From Viola odorata (lineage: Eukaryota; Streptophyta; Magnoliopsida; Malpighiales; Violaceae): a stretch of 64,000 nt of DNA. Location of the stretch: positions 58,690,304-58,754,303 of the forward strand of contig OY829537.1 of assembly GCA_963691705.1 (NCBI GenBank). Direction: 5' to 3'. The notes beneath the pieces are model-generated. The model searched no databases, was not told the origin of the DNA, and worked only from the letters and a program-made list of their open reading frames with translations. The translations under genes and the position numbers were made by a program. Positions 1 through 9,802 of this stretch are shown in pieces. The stretch's first letter is position 1. Each line of letters begins with the position of its first letter.

Positions 1-240
1 TAGTCACTCCAAAGTGGCCCATCAGACCTCCACTATGTGATTCATGCACAAGTAAGTCACGTAAAGAGCAATGAGGGATACATAATCGTTTATGCTTAAA
101 GAGATAACCATCATGCTTGTAAAATTTAGAACCAATAATAGATACACCATGTTTGTATATATCACCAAAATCAGAATCGAGAGCATAGAGTTCAATGATG
201 TGGGAAAATCCAAGTAGTTTTGCGTTAAGAGAAGTGATTA
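1..240 (-). pseudogene. integrase N-terminal zinc-binding region, gypsy copy 1 (cut by window edge)
   Basis: On the minus strand, in a frame different from the longest ORF here, a segment reads [16 protein letters not shown], the two-histidine half of the HHCC zinc-binding domain that opens gypsy integrases. Upstream it follows the RNase H end directly. The cysteine half and the DDE core lie outside the window. Function in the family: binding and integrating the cDNA copy. Identity is secure from motif and order; activity cannot be judged. Confidence 0.75.
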
Positions 241-700
241 ATGCGTACCTTCGCGATAGAGCATCAGCGACAATATTCTCTTTACCTTGCTTGTACTGAA
301 TGTGGTATGGAAAGGCTTCGATATACTCCATCCACGTTGCATAGCGGTGATTGAGCTAACCTTATCCCTTGAGGTACTTCAAGCTCAAATGGTCTGTATG
401 GATGATGAATTACCTCGGCATCAAGTAGTGCTGCCATGTCTCCAACGCATGGACAAGGGCATAGAATTCCTTGTCGTAGGTTGGGTACCTCAATTGTGCG
501 TCCTTGAGCTTCTCGCAAAAATAGGCAATCGACCGCTTCTCCTGCATAAGAACAACCCCATTCCCTAAACCGTTGGCATCACATTCAATCTTGAAAGCCT
601 TGCTGAAGTCGAGAAGAGCTAGCACCGGTGTCGAGCACAAGCATTCCTTGAGAGTAGTAAATGCCTCCTCTTGCGGCTATTCCCACCTAAAAACAACATT
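240..700 (-). pseudogene. RNase H region of gypsy copy 1, broken
   Basis: The minus strand encodes the RNase H fold that follows gypsy RT: a [17 protein letters not shown] first strand near 590, a [16 protein letters not shown] segment near 460, an IHTDH strand near 400 and an [11 protein letters not shown] end near 265. In-frame stops follow the residues MPR near 410 and KYLKG near 360. The family enzyme degrades the RNA strand of RNA-DNA hybrids during reverse transcription. The domain is complete in length but broken. Confidence 0.85.
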
Positions 701-831
701 CTTTTTTGTTAGATCATTCAAATGGACAACGATGGTGCTAAAATCCTTAACGAAACGTCGATAGAAGCTCGTCAACCTATGGAATGATCTCCCATCGCTT
801 GCATTCTTCGGTGTCGGCCACTCTTTTATGC

Positions 832-1564
832 TCAGATTTTCTCCTCATCAACTTTCACGCCATCTACACTCATAATAAAACTAAGAAAATCAACTTGTTC
901 CATTGCAAATGAACACTTACTAGGTTTAGCATACAACTTCTGCTCACGAAGTGTTAAAAAGACTTCCCTAAGAAGTAAAACATACTCATCAAGTGATTTG
1001 CTATAGATCAGAATATCATCAAAATACACTACAACAAATCTACCAATGAAGTGCGTAAGTATATGGTTCATTAATCTCATGAATGTGCTCGGAGCATTAG
1101 TTAATCCGGAAGGCATAACCATCCATTCATATAAATCCATACTTAGTTTTAAAAGCAGTTTTCCATTCATCACCCTCTTTCATGCGAATTTGGTGATAAC
1201 CACTCATCAAATCAATCTTAGAAAATATCTTACTACCACTCAATTCATCTAACATGTAATATAAATGAGGGATAGGGTGTCGATACTTTACAGTGATTTT
1301 ATTGATTGCGCGACAATCAACACACATACGCCGGCTCTCATCTTTCTTGGGGACTAGAATCACTGGAACGACGCATGGGGAAAGACTTTCCCTCATATAA
1401 CCACGCTCAAGTAGCTCATCCACTTGCCACTGAAGTTCCTTGGTCTCTTCGGGATTCGTTCGGTAGGCTGGACGGTGAGGAATTGCTGAACCGGGTACAA
1501 AGTCTATTTGATGTTCAATGCCTCGGATCGGTGGTAGTCCGGGAGGCATCTCGTTGGGCAGCAC
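832..1564 (-). pseudogene. reverse transcriptase of gypsy copy 1, frameshifted
   Basis: Two overlapping minus-strand frames make one RT. The first (1564-1127) carries VPVILVPKKD, MCVDCRAINKIT and FSKIDLMSGYHQI. The second (1173-832) carries [17 protein letters not shown] and the catalytic motif [12 protein letters not shown] frameshift at about 1130-1170 joins them. The family enzyme copies element RNA into DNA in cytoplasmic particles. Motif spacing is normal; a stop follows near 832 and the connection to RNase H (700-830) is in degraded frames. The copy cannot make an active enzyme without suppression of both defects. Confidence 0.92.
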
Positions 1565-1576
1565 GTCCTTGAACTC

Positions 1577-2446
1577 CTACAAAAGAGATGAAATTCCAAT
1601 AGGGGCAGAATTCAAAGGGTTAGCGTTAGAGGTGTTCAAACAGAAAGAACGAAAATAGATTAAAAGGAGGGGGCGACTTGCGTCACTGTTTTGTTTTTGT
1701 AAAAGTAGAATTTTCCTCACGTCGCTCCCTTTGGCATATACACTCAATTTCTTTTTATTTGCCTCTCCTTTTATCCTCTCAATGCCACTCTCAGCATGCT
1801 TAATTTTTTCATGCGAATGTTTTCTCACACACTCAATTTCACTCTTTCCATGCTCGGTCTTTTCATGGAGGATTTTTTTCTCGCTATCTCTCTTCTCATG
1901 CTCTATCATTTCATGGGAGATGTTCTGCTCATAATTTCCCTCTTTCTTTTCCACTCTTAATCCTTCTTTTTCTCTCTCAATCTGCTTGGAAATTTTATAC
2001 TTAGCATAGGACTTAGCTAGCCACTCTTGGTCCTTAGTGACTTTGGCTGGTGTCAAAGGTGCCAAAGTAAACTTCCTGTCATCTTTCTCTAGTTTATAGT
2101 GATTTCGCTTCCCTTCATGGACCGCTTCTCTATCAAACTGCCAAGGCCGATCGAGGAGTATATGGCTCACTTACATAGGCACTACGTCACAAAGTACTTC
2201 ATCATGGTATTTACGAATAGAAAAATTAACAAGTACTTGTCTACTAACCTTGAGCCCATTACCGTCGGTCATCCATTGTAAGAGGTATGGTCGTGGATGT
2301 TTCATCGTTTGCAAACCCAACCTATGCACCATCATCCAACTTGTGTAATTAGTGCAACTACTATTATCAATGATGATAGAGCACCCTTTCTTATCAATCA
2401 CACCACGCGTGTGAAATAAATTCTCTCGCTGCTCTTCATCACACAC
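1577..2446 (-). pseudogene. aspartic protease and charged linker of gypsy copy 1
   Basis: The frame 2446-2171 begins with EEQRENLFHTRG, a conserved run before the protease in the gypsy copies of this window, and contains IIIDNSSCTNY. The expected D-S/T-G or D-N-G catalytic triad reads D-N-S here, which would probably abolish activity. The next frame (2170-1577) continues through HILLDRPWQFDRE, then a long lysine/glutamate-rich tract with repeats of a Glu-His-Glu/Lys type (about 1780-1960). Retroviral-type protease cleaves Gag-Pol; the charged linker has no assigned role. Confidence 0.8.
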
Positions 2447-3831
2447 TTCTTCCTTTGCTTACACACTCAGATTGCGTCGTATCACCATCAACCTAACTTG
2501 CTCACCCTGCTGATAATGATCATCAGAATCCACCTCTTCTTCTTATTCTTCCTCAAGATTAGATTCCCCTCGATCATCATCTGATTCTTGATCACAATTA
2601 GGTCTCAAGATAAAAACTCTCTTATTCGGACATTCAAATTTCTTATGTCACCTTCCATTGCACTTGAAGCAAACTAGGTCTTTAGTGGCTGGACGGTCTG
2701 TTGGAGGGGTATACGGTTTGTTACTGTTTGAATTAGGAGAAGTACTAGAACTTGATCCTCCTTTAGTTCCATAGGCGTAAGGTAACGCCTTAGGAATGGA
2801 ACTAGTGCTCTTATCATCCTTAACCCACGTTGTTTTCTTCCAAGATGAAGATTTGACGGTTGAGGAAGAGTAAGAACTCTTGGCTTTCTTATGCTTCTCA
2901 ATTTTTAAAGCCATGTGTAGCATCTCCTCGAGAGTATTGTATTGAGCCAGCTCCAATACATTGGCGATCTCACGATTCAACCCACTTATGAACCGTGTCA
3001 TTGCTACTCTGAATCCTCATTGATCCGAGCATGAGCTAAAGCTATTTCCATCTCGTTAAAATAAGCCCCAACTCCCTTGCTGTCTTGTGTTAAGGTTTGG
3101 AGTCGTTATTGAAGCTCTTGGCCAAAATGACTAGGAACAAACTGCTGCCTCATCACCCATTTCATCTCACCCCAATCTTCAATTGGGTCTAAGTAGATAG
3201 TTGCTCTCTTTTGATTTAGTTGCTCCCACCAAAGGCTTGCATACCCACTGAACTCTACGGTTTCCAGCTTTACTTTCTTATTCTCAGAGTAGTTATGGCA
3301 TAAGAAAATAGATTCTACTTTCCGTTCCCATGTCAAATACGCGTCAGGATCATCACTACCCTTGAAGGAAGGTATTTTCATTTTGATGCTGCCAAGATTA
3401 GCATCCATTCGATCCTCATCTCTATCTCTTCTTCCTCCCCGAACCTCTCATCTATCCCTCCGCTGACCATTTCTAGCATTTATCCAACCTTTTCCCCCAT
3501 CAGGTTCATCATCCAAATTGGCTCGCAGTACATTACGTCCACGCCTAGCAAGTTGCCTTGGAGGATTTTGGACAGGGTCGTGTTGTGGATTTGCATTGGC
3601 AGCCGGTAGATCAAGTGGCTGCCTCCTAGCGTTGGCATCCTTATCAGAAGTTTCAGAAACATGACCATCACGAGGTTCTATCCTCACTCTAGGATTCACG
3701 GTTATAAGAGTCGCCAACCTTGCTTTGACTTCGGCATTCGTAACAGCTTGTCGTTCGTCCCTCACCCTCAATTGTTCAGTGAGAGCCGCGATCATGGCTG
3801 CCAAATCAGGTTGTCCCCCTTCACTTGTCAT
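2447..3831 (-). pseudogene. Gag of gypsy copy 1, multiple stops
   Basis: Three minus-strand frames are parts of one Gag: an N-terminal part (3831-3448), the capsid-like part (3408-3106, with KIPSFKGSDDPDAYLTWERK and WWEQLN) and a C-terminal part (3001-2648) ending in the zinc knuckle. The knuckle has CX2CX4HX4C spacing but a stop (tga) sits one codon before the histidine. An acidic tail follows to 2447. Gag forms the particle that packages element RNA. The start at 3831 is chosen because the leader-like bases just before it also precede the gag ATG at 14953. Confidence 0.85.
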
Positions 3832-4135
3832 CTATTATCTCCTGAAAGTCACAACACGAAATAAAAGTGATAAGATTCGGAGTTCTAGAGGATCGGGGGT
3901 AGGGGTAGGGCCGTTTAGAGTCATTGTAGTTGCCTTCAGATGTACCTGCAAAGCGCCAGAGGGGGGGCTCCGGTGTAAACACTCCGATGCTTAAGTTAGT
4001 ATGGTTGTTCAAAATAGCAGAGGTTCTAGTAGCGATCTTAGGCTTACCTTGCGTTTCAATTGTTGGGGTATTTCTAGGCCACGCGAGGGAGTTACCTCTA
4101 GGGGGAGGCGTTATCAGGGGAGATAACGCCTCAGG

Positions 4136-4193
4136 TGACGTCATGGGTGGTAGCTTCAAGTGACGTCATGGGCGGTAGCCTTGAATGACGTCA
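4136..4193. promoter_or_regulatory. three TGACGTCA palindromes at 25-bp spacing
   Basis: TGACGTCA occurs at 4136, 4161 and 4186, each starting a 25-bp repeat unit. The same palindrome occurs twice, again 25 bp apart, in the related solo LTR (21621 and 21646). TGACG-type sites bind plant bZIP/TGA factors, so this is a plausible LTR enhancer. Function is inferred from the motif and its spacing. Confidence 0.6.
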
Positions 4194-4246
4194 TGGTTGT
4201 CCTGGGATGGAATAACATCGTGCGTGTGGATAGATGACGCGTGAGA

Positions 4247-4280
4247 CCCCCCCCTCCCCCCCCCCCCCCCCCCCCCCCCC
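4247..4280. repeat. 34-base poly-C tract with one T
   Basis: C runs from 4247 to 4280, interrupted by T at 4255. The related solo LTR has only a short G run at the matching place (about 21526-21532). The minus strand is poly-G and could form quadruplex structures; length may be unreliable in assembly. Confidence 0.85.
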
Positions 4281-4564
4281 GCTGATGTCGACCATCCCAG
4301 GGTTCCTTGCCGGCTAAGGGGCGTTAACCTTCCACGGTTCACCCCTGGCGTGCGCGGTAGGGTTCCGACCTTTACACCGGTACAAGGACGATAATACCCT
4401 TGGGGTTGCATTAATTGTTATCATAAGCCCAACTAAAAATGAGCCCGAGTGTTTACCAAGGGCTATCGCTTCAGCTTCCTTCCAGATTGTGCCTGTCGAC
4501 TAGCACGATAACGGGCGATAGGGTCGCTGAGGAGCATGTCTTTTCACTGCCTTTTCTTGAGACT

Positions 4565-5014
4565 TATAAATTCAAATTTTCCCCGAGTCAATTACACATC
4601 TTTTCAACATTTCTACCTAGCATTTTCATTATGGACGGTCTCACCAAGAACTTTCTGATCTCCAAAACCCACACTCTGAAGAACCTCAACGACGGTGACG
4701 TCAGCTTTCTAGAAAATATGCTGATCAAGACTTCCGAGGATGTTCTGGAGCTTCAAGGGATGCTGACTCTCTTTCGGTCCAGGCTTGGTGCGGCTTCTCT
4801 AGAGGATTTCAGTCCTCTAGAGAATGTGTCAAAGTTGGTTGCTGCTGTCTCCCGCATCGAGGTGGTGATCACCATGCTACAGCAGAGGAAGGATCTACTG
4901 AACTGCTACTTGAAGGGCATGAGGATTTCTTCCACTAAGCTGGCCTTTGTGGCGGACGCTTTGAGGGAGGTCCCCACTATGGTGGAGGATGATGACGCTG
5001 GATCCCAGCCCTGA
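4565..5014 (+). CDS. small unrecognised ORF (127 aa, ATG at 4631) of the Tat antisense cluster
   Basis: I do not recognise this protein. From ATG 4631 it is 127 residues, mostly helical-looking, with leucine-rich heptad-like stretches (LELQGMLTLFRSRL, VAAVSRIEVVITMLQQRKDLL) and an acidic end. A TATAAA at 4565-4570 lies 61 bases before the ATG, with a pyrimidine-rich leader between, so the frame looks like its own plus-strand transcription unit. The open frame extends upstream to 4439, but the TATA position favours the later ATG. It lies antisense to the adjacent LTR. A structural or regulatory protein of the element is possible; no function is claimed. Confidence 0.5.
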   Translation, partial: YKFKFSPSQLHIFSTFLPSIFIMDGLTKNFLISKTHTLKNLNDGDVSFLENMLIKTSEDVLELQGMLTLFRSRLGAASLEDFSPLENVSKLVAAVSRIEVVITMLQQRKDLLNCYLKGMRISSTKLAFVADALREVPTMVEDDDAGSQP

Positions 5015-5413
5015 TTGTCGGCCGTCGCCGCCCTATCTTTTCTTCTCTTTGTATGAATGGTGCTCAAGCCGTTAGGCCATAAATGAAAAAATAAAATGTC
5101 TTTCTTTATTAGAGTCGTAGTTTTTCGCAATGTGTCAGTTGACATTTCAGTTAATTGCCACATCAGCCCAACTGAAAATGAGTCCGTCCTTGGTTGGACA
5201 CTAGTAACGGATATCCTTGCGAACCGTTCTGCATTAATTTCGCGCCGCCTCTTCAGTATCAACTGATTGAGCAGTTTTTTGGTGTTTATCGATCAGGGAG
5301 AAACTCCAATAGGCGTGATCACAAGATCCGATTCTGCAATTCAGATTGTTTTCAGAACGCATCAATTCTCTCAAAAGTTGTGCGAGAAGATGGAAAGGCT
5401 CCTCCTCCTCGGC

Positions 5414-5918
5414 TATTTAATGGGATTTTTTCTCTCCCTTTTTCTGTTCATCTTCTTCTTCATATTTTCCTGTTAAAACCATTTATGGTTTCATGGCCGA
5501 TTCATACTCTTTAGACCTTGCTGAATGCGGTTCTCCCCCAACTCCTCCAACCTCACCAGATTCTAGTAATCCTCCTTCACCCTCATACCTGAAGAGGCGA
5601 CCTCCTCGCCGTAAAAGTTGTAAGAGGTCAAGGAAGGGAAGGGCTTCGAAGATGGTCGACCCGTCTCCTCACTTTTATATCCCACCTGTTCAGAAGGGTG
5701 ACGCACTGTTTCCTCACATTGATCGTTTCATGGAAAGGAGTTCTGCCAGCGATATCGGTGCTGATACCGCGGCCTCTACTGCCAAAGGAGAGTCAAGCTC
5801 GCTAAAACTGGGTCAGAAGAGGCACGTTGAGGAACCTTTCCCGCCTATTGCCCAGGAGTTTCTGTCCTTGAATGGGGAATACTGCTATCGGTCTTCCTAT
5901 TGGCCTGACGATGATTAA
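5414..5918 (+). CDS. proline/serine-rich basic ORF (141 aa, ATG at 5493)
   Basis: The 141-residue frame has a Pro/Ser/Thr-rich N-terminus (residues 10-35), a strongly basic block with KRRPPRRKSCKRSRKGR (residues 35-50) that looks like a nuclear localisation signal, and a C-terminus ending in acidic residues. A TATTTAA at 5414-5420 precedes the ATG by about 75 bases, with a C/T-rich leader. I do not recognise the family. Position between the 4631 ORF and the gypsy-type domain ORF at 6411, all on the plus strand, suggests one antisense gene cluster of a Tat-lineage element. It could be chance open frame, but the composition and promoter-like spacing argue against that. Confidence 0.45.
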
Positions 5919-6410
5919 TCTGGCATACTGTGCTTTTCTATAGATGCCGTATGGCTTTTATGAAATGGAATTACGCTTTTCGTTTCTCTCCTTTCTTAGT
6001 CACCCTTCCGCGTTAACTCCTTCCGTACTTGGTTAGTTATCGCTGAGAAGCTAGCTGCCGCTTGATGTAACCGTTCTGTCAGCCTCTAGTCAGTAGTTGT
6101 CTTTCTCCTAAGATATAAATGCTTAGTCATAAATATCTTTCTGTGGTTTTTCCACGTGTCCTTTTCTGCTTTGCACGCGTCTTATTTTTACAGGCTGTTG
6201 GATACTCAGGTCAACCTTTAAAACTGTTTTCTTTTAACACTTTTACTCGTGCTTTAAAATTCTTCCCCATCATCCTCTTTTTTTTTTGCTTCTTCTTTTA
6301 TTCGAAGAAAATTCCTTCAACTGCTCATCGGCGCCGGCGGTCTACACACTGCTTTCTCATTCCAGGTATTTTGCTCCATCTTCCTTAGATTTTGTTCTCA
6401 TTAGTTCATT
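5919..6410 (+). other. spacer with possible promoter and leader of the next ORF
   Basis: No coding signal is seen. TATAAAT at about 6113 is followed by a pyrimidine-rich leader, and the start codon of the next frame lies at 6411. An acceptor-like TTCCAG at about 6360 would allow a leader intron. This is inference from sequence only. Confidence 0.35.
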
Positions 6411-8508
6411 ATGCGTATGACTAGAGATCATAGGGGTCTTCAGATGCCTATAGACCCAGAAATCGAGAGAACACCCAGTCTCTTTACTTGAGACATCGTT
6501 CTGAAAGCTGTGTTGGAGGGTCAGGGTATCACTTTTCCTCCAGGTTATTCTGTTAAAGTTCCTGAGGTGGGTCAGCGGCTTTATGACCCCTTGTCCAAGA
6601 GTGATAGGATGGTATATTTTAAGATGTTCCTTTATGGTTTTCGTTTTCCCATTCATGAGTCTGTAAAGAAGTTGCTGCGCCAGTATGATATCGACCCGGC
6701 TCAGATAACCCCTTTCTCCTGGTGCGGAATTTACGCCTTTCTTCGCGCTTGTGAATTGCAGGGTGTACTTACTCCGTCTGTCAATTTATTCTGCAAATTT
6801 TTTAGCTTCAAGTGTCACAACTGTTTGGTTGATATCGCCCCGAGGTGGAATGACGCATTCGTGTAGTCATTCTGGCAGAGTTTTCGGGGCCTCAAGAAGA
6901 CTGTAGCGGATTGGAAAAGTGGCTTCTTCATTGTTAGACTGCCTTTCCGCCCTTGGCCTAGGGGCTTTAACCGCGGGTTTGTCGATTCCATCTGGGTAAA
7001 CCCGGCAGTACTGTCTAGGGATGAGTTACATCAGGCCAACGTCTTGCTAGAAATAAATTTCTCCTTCCGTATCCGAGAGTTTGCCCTATACCGGCTTATG
7101 ACGGAGTGTATTATAGGTGGGTTTCTTTCTTTGTGTTATCGTTTCGACTTGCTCATTACTCTAACATGTCTTGTTGGCAGATGATACTGAAGATCAACCG
7201 CCTGGAAGGGATGACGCTACTTTAAACGTGACACTGCTTCAAACGCTACCGGCCTCTCCACCGCCCGAGAGTTCTAGCCATCAAACTATTCCGCCAAGAT
7301 AGAGGAGGACTAAGACAGTTGCCGCGAGAGGGCGCGATATTCCTACTCGGGCCTCTAGCTTTCTCAACAATTGGCTACATATCCGAAGTAAGAAAATGAT
7401 CACGAGCCGACCCGAAACTAAGATAGCTAAGAGTGATAGCGAGGAGATGGACATCGAGACAGAGCTTCTCCATACTTCCGCGGCTCAACGGAAGAAACTG
7501 AGAGTTGAGAAAACTGCTCATGCTGCTGGGATTTCCTCGAAGAAAGTTGATGAAGTCCCATTCACAAGCGTCGACACTTCTACCGTGGTGAGTACTTCTC
7601 AAGCGACAAAGGTCACTGAGGCGTCAACTGTCCTTCCCCCTGAGGTTGCTGAAACCCCGCCGGTGTCAGAGTCGCCTCCGCTGACTGGTGTCCCTAACTC
7701 TCCCATTTCCTCTTATATTCCTGACGTGGTCGTGCCGATTCCTGACCCGAGCATTCCTTCTGACCCTCCTACAAAGGGTCCCCAACCATTATTCTTTACA
7801 TCCATTTCTGGCATCAGTGATTCCGTCGAAAGTTGCTCTCCTCCTTTTGTCGCCAACCTTTCTCCTCAAGGCTCCCAAGGGGTAGCTTCTTCTTACCGAC
7901 TAGATCTGTCCACCTTTGGTACTAGCGGACTTCGTCCTCTAGGGATATCAGATCCGTTATCGCGAAACCAGCCGGTAGGCTCCCTAGTGGGTGAGATATT
8001 TGGCTCTCCCAAAGATAAGGAGGAATTATTACGGCTTCCCCCCGATATCCAACGTGCGCGGGTTCTGAATAACGCTCTTGCTAGTTTCCGCAAAATGCAT
8101 TATTTTCTCGGGGCTTATGGTGACAAACTTCGTGGTTCCCCCGGCTCAAAGGAGCAGTTAGATACCGCCCTGACCAAGGTGACGGAGTTGACTCGGCTTC
8201 AAAGTCGTACCTAGGCAGAGCTGAACGATTGTCGCACCAAGCTTACAAGAGAAAAATCAAAGAGGAAGGCCAAAGTAGAACTTTTGGAAGCGGAATTGGT
8301 AGTGGCTAAGGCTGAGTTGGTGGCGGCTGACAAAAGAAACTCTTTCCTTCGTGAGGAGATATCTGCTCGCGATGCGGATCTAGCGAAGGTTCCTTCAAAG
8401 ATAACAGAGGCGTTTCCATGATCAGATAAGGTTGACGCCAGAGAGGACTTTACTTCTTGCATTTCTCCCATCGATCTTTTGCTCGATTCAGTTTGTAATA
8501 ATCGATGA
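6411..8508 (+). pseudogene. putative gypsy-type transposon (PF04195-like) protein with intron and coiled-coil tail, broken
   Basis: From 6411 one frame runs through FPPGYSVKVPEVGQRLYDPL, YGFRFPIHESVKKLLRQYDI and PFSWCGIYAFLRACE, the pattern I know as the 'putative gypsy type transposon' domain found in plant Tat-lineage elements, often antisense to pol. A GT-AG intron at 7117-7180 (64 nt) keeps the frame (phase 1 plus 2). The second exon is Pro/Ser/Thr-rich, then coiled-coil-like to 8508. Stops lie at about 6489 (tga), 6867 (tag), 7300 (tag), 8212 (tag) and 8421 (tga). Several look like TGG or CAG/CGA codons changed by C-to-T or G-to-A transition. The role of this domain is unknown. Confidence 0.7.
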
Positions 8509-9083
8509 CGCTTGTCATGTATTATTGTCTGTAATTCTTTCTTGAACAAATAATCTTTATTCTGCTTTTTTGCATTATCTTGTCAGCTACTAGTTCGATT
8601 ATCGCCCAATCGCGTTATCTCAATCATCGCGTCATCGCGCCATTGCGTCTGTCTTGTTTTGAAAAATTGATTGTGCTTTTCAGAGCATTTAATGCTCAGG
8701 ATTTTCTCATTAATGCAAAAGAGGAGTCATGATGATCTGAAAGACACGTGTCAACTCGTAAGGGCGCCAAGAGTTAGCGTGCCCTAGGAATTGGTGAGAT
8801 CAAAGCGTCCTCTCGCTTCTCAAGAATCGTACTCATTACCTACGCCTGTTCCTTGAGACACCACAACGACTGTTACAATAGTCATTTTACTTAGCTTCTG
8901 ACGCTATAAAACTTAACACTTGTTTCTTTTTTCCACTTTTGTCATTTTACCCTCTCTATATCCTTCTGAGTCGGCTTTTGTTTCTCCTTTTCATCGTCTG
9001 GGTGTTCAGAGCTCCTCTTCTTAGAAAGCTACTTCTCGTTTGTTTCTGTCGTCTTCTTCATCTTTTTACCTTTTATTTCTGCC
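8509..9083 (+). other. spacer and promoter-like region before second PF04195-like ORF
   Basis: No gene is seen. The stretch 8595-8645 repeats the pentamer ATCGC or close variants. A TATAAA at 8905-8910 lies about 175 bases before the ATG at 9084, followed by a pyrimidine-rich leader of the same style as before the other ORFs of this cluster. Confidence 0.4.
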
Positions 9084-9430
9084 ATGGCTAGAACTCGTCA
9101 TTCTGAGTCTAAATCCGTTGACGAGGAAAAGATTGAGAATACCATTAGTAGCATTACTTCTTTAACCGCTCTCAATGAGCATCTAGCCGATCATCATGAT
9201 AATATTCCTGAGGGCTATACGGTCTCCGTCGCCTCTGAATCATTACGCCTGAATAGCATTTTAACCGGTAAACATAGGGTTCTATATACCCAGATGTTTC
9301 GTTATGGTTTCTGGTTTCCTGTTGATCCCTTTGTAAAATAGTTGCTTACTGCTCTTGATTTGAATCCTGTTCAGTTGACCCCGAACGCATATTGCTGTGT
9401 TTATGCCTTTTTAGTGTTATAGCTTATAGG
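9084..9430 (+). pseudogene. second, truncated PF04195-like ORF
   Basis: The frame starts MARTRHSESKSVDEE and reaches EGYTVSVASESLRLN, QMFRYGFWFPVDPFVK and, after a stop at about 9339, LDLNPVQLTPNAYCCVYAFL. It is a diverged second copy of the domain seen at 6510-6866, with the same spacing between the YGF-FP and P-Q-TP blocks. A second stop lies near 9421 and minus-strand gypsy protease sequence begins at about 9433. The rest of the protein is missing, so this is a truncation or the edge of an insertion. Confidence 0.6.
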
Positions 9431-9432
9431 TA

Positions 9433-9797
9433 TTGTGAAAACCATCATGAATGGCTTTCCTATCAAATTGCCAAGGTCTACCTAAAAGTAAATGGTTAGA
9501 ATGCATAGGTGCAACATCACAAATTCTCTCATCAGCATAATTACGAATCTTAAAAGGGATGAGAACTTATTTGTGTACCTTAACCGAATTGCCATCATTG
9601 AACCAATTGAGGACATATGGGTGAGGTTGTGTTGTTGTAGGGAGGCCCAAGGAATGGACAAGAAGCGTACTAGACACATCAGCACAAATCCCATTGTCCA
9701 CAATAATGGAGATGACCATGTCATTGGCAAATCCCCGGGTATGAAAGAGGTTTTCCCGTTGCTCAAGCACTTGATCATCCTACTTTGCCTTAATACT
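9433..9797 (-). pseudogene. aspartic protease of gypsy copy 2
   Basis: Minus-strand frames carry EQRENLFHTRG followed by IIVDNGICADVSS, so the catalytic D-N-G triad is intact, and then HLLLGRPWQFDRKA-like residues in another frame near 9480. A stop separates the frame from gag and a frameshift lies near 9570. The downstream linker is cut at about 9433. The family role is cleavage of the Gag-Pol precursor. Confidence 0.75.
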
Positions 9798-9802
9798 CAA
9801 GG

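Larger units (their letters stand above)
1..3867 (-). mobile_element. Ty3/gypsy retrotransposon copy 1, gag-pol, left end outside window
   Basis: Read on the minus strand, the domains run gag (3831-2447), protease (2446-2171), linker, reverse transcriptase (1564-832), RNase H (700-240) and the start of integrase (240-1). This order, with integrase after RNase H, is the Ty3/gypsy order. Every domain has stops or frameshifts, so the copy is dead. The 25 bases before the gag ATG resemble the end of the leader of the gypsy element at 13023-18892, which has about 780 bases between LTR and gag; here the resemblance stops at a foreign LTR (3868-4423). The true 5' LTR is therefore displaced or lost. 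The 3' LTR lies beyond position 1. Confidence 0.9.
3868..4423 (-). mobile_element. LTR of a TGATAA...TTATCA family, minus orientation
   Basis: This 556-bp segment begins TGATAAG and ends GTTATCA on the plus strand, so it has TG...CA ends and a 6-bp inverted terminus. It shares several blocks with the solo LTR at 21389-21912 in opposite orientation, including a GTCGACATCAGC block and a block around GGAGTGT...CGGAGC near the 3' end of the LTR. Flanking 5-mers (AAAAG and TAAGC) do not match, so it is not a simple solo LTR. It may be the 3' LTR of a minus-oriented Tat-type element whose antisense ORFs fill 4424-9430. That link is inference; no convincing polypurine tract lies at 4424. Confidence 0.8.

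Noticed and set aside
4166..4411. Glycine-rich minus-strand frame of 81 codons
   Set aside because: Created by the poly-C tract inside an LTR.
3868..4423. This LTR as the 5' LTR of gypsy copy 1
   Set aside because: It belongs to the family of the solo LTR at 21389, has no PBS on its gag side, and the adjoining leader bases lie about 780 bases from the LTR in gypsy copy 3.
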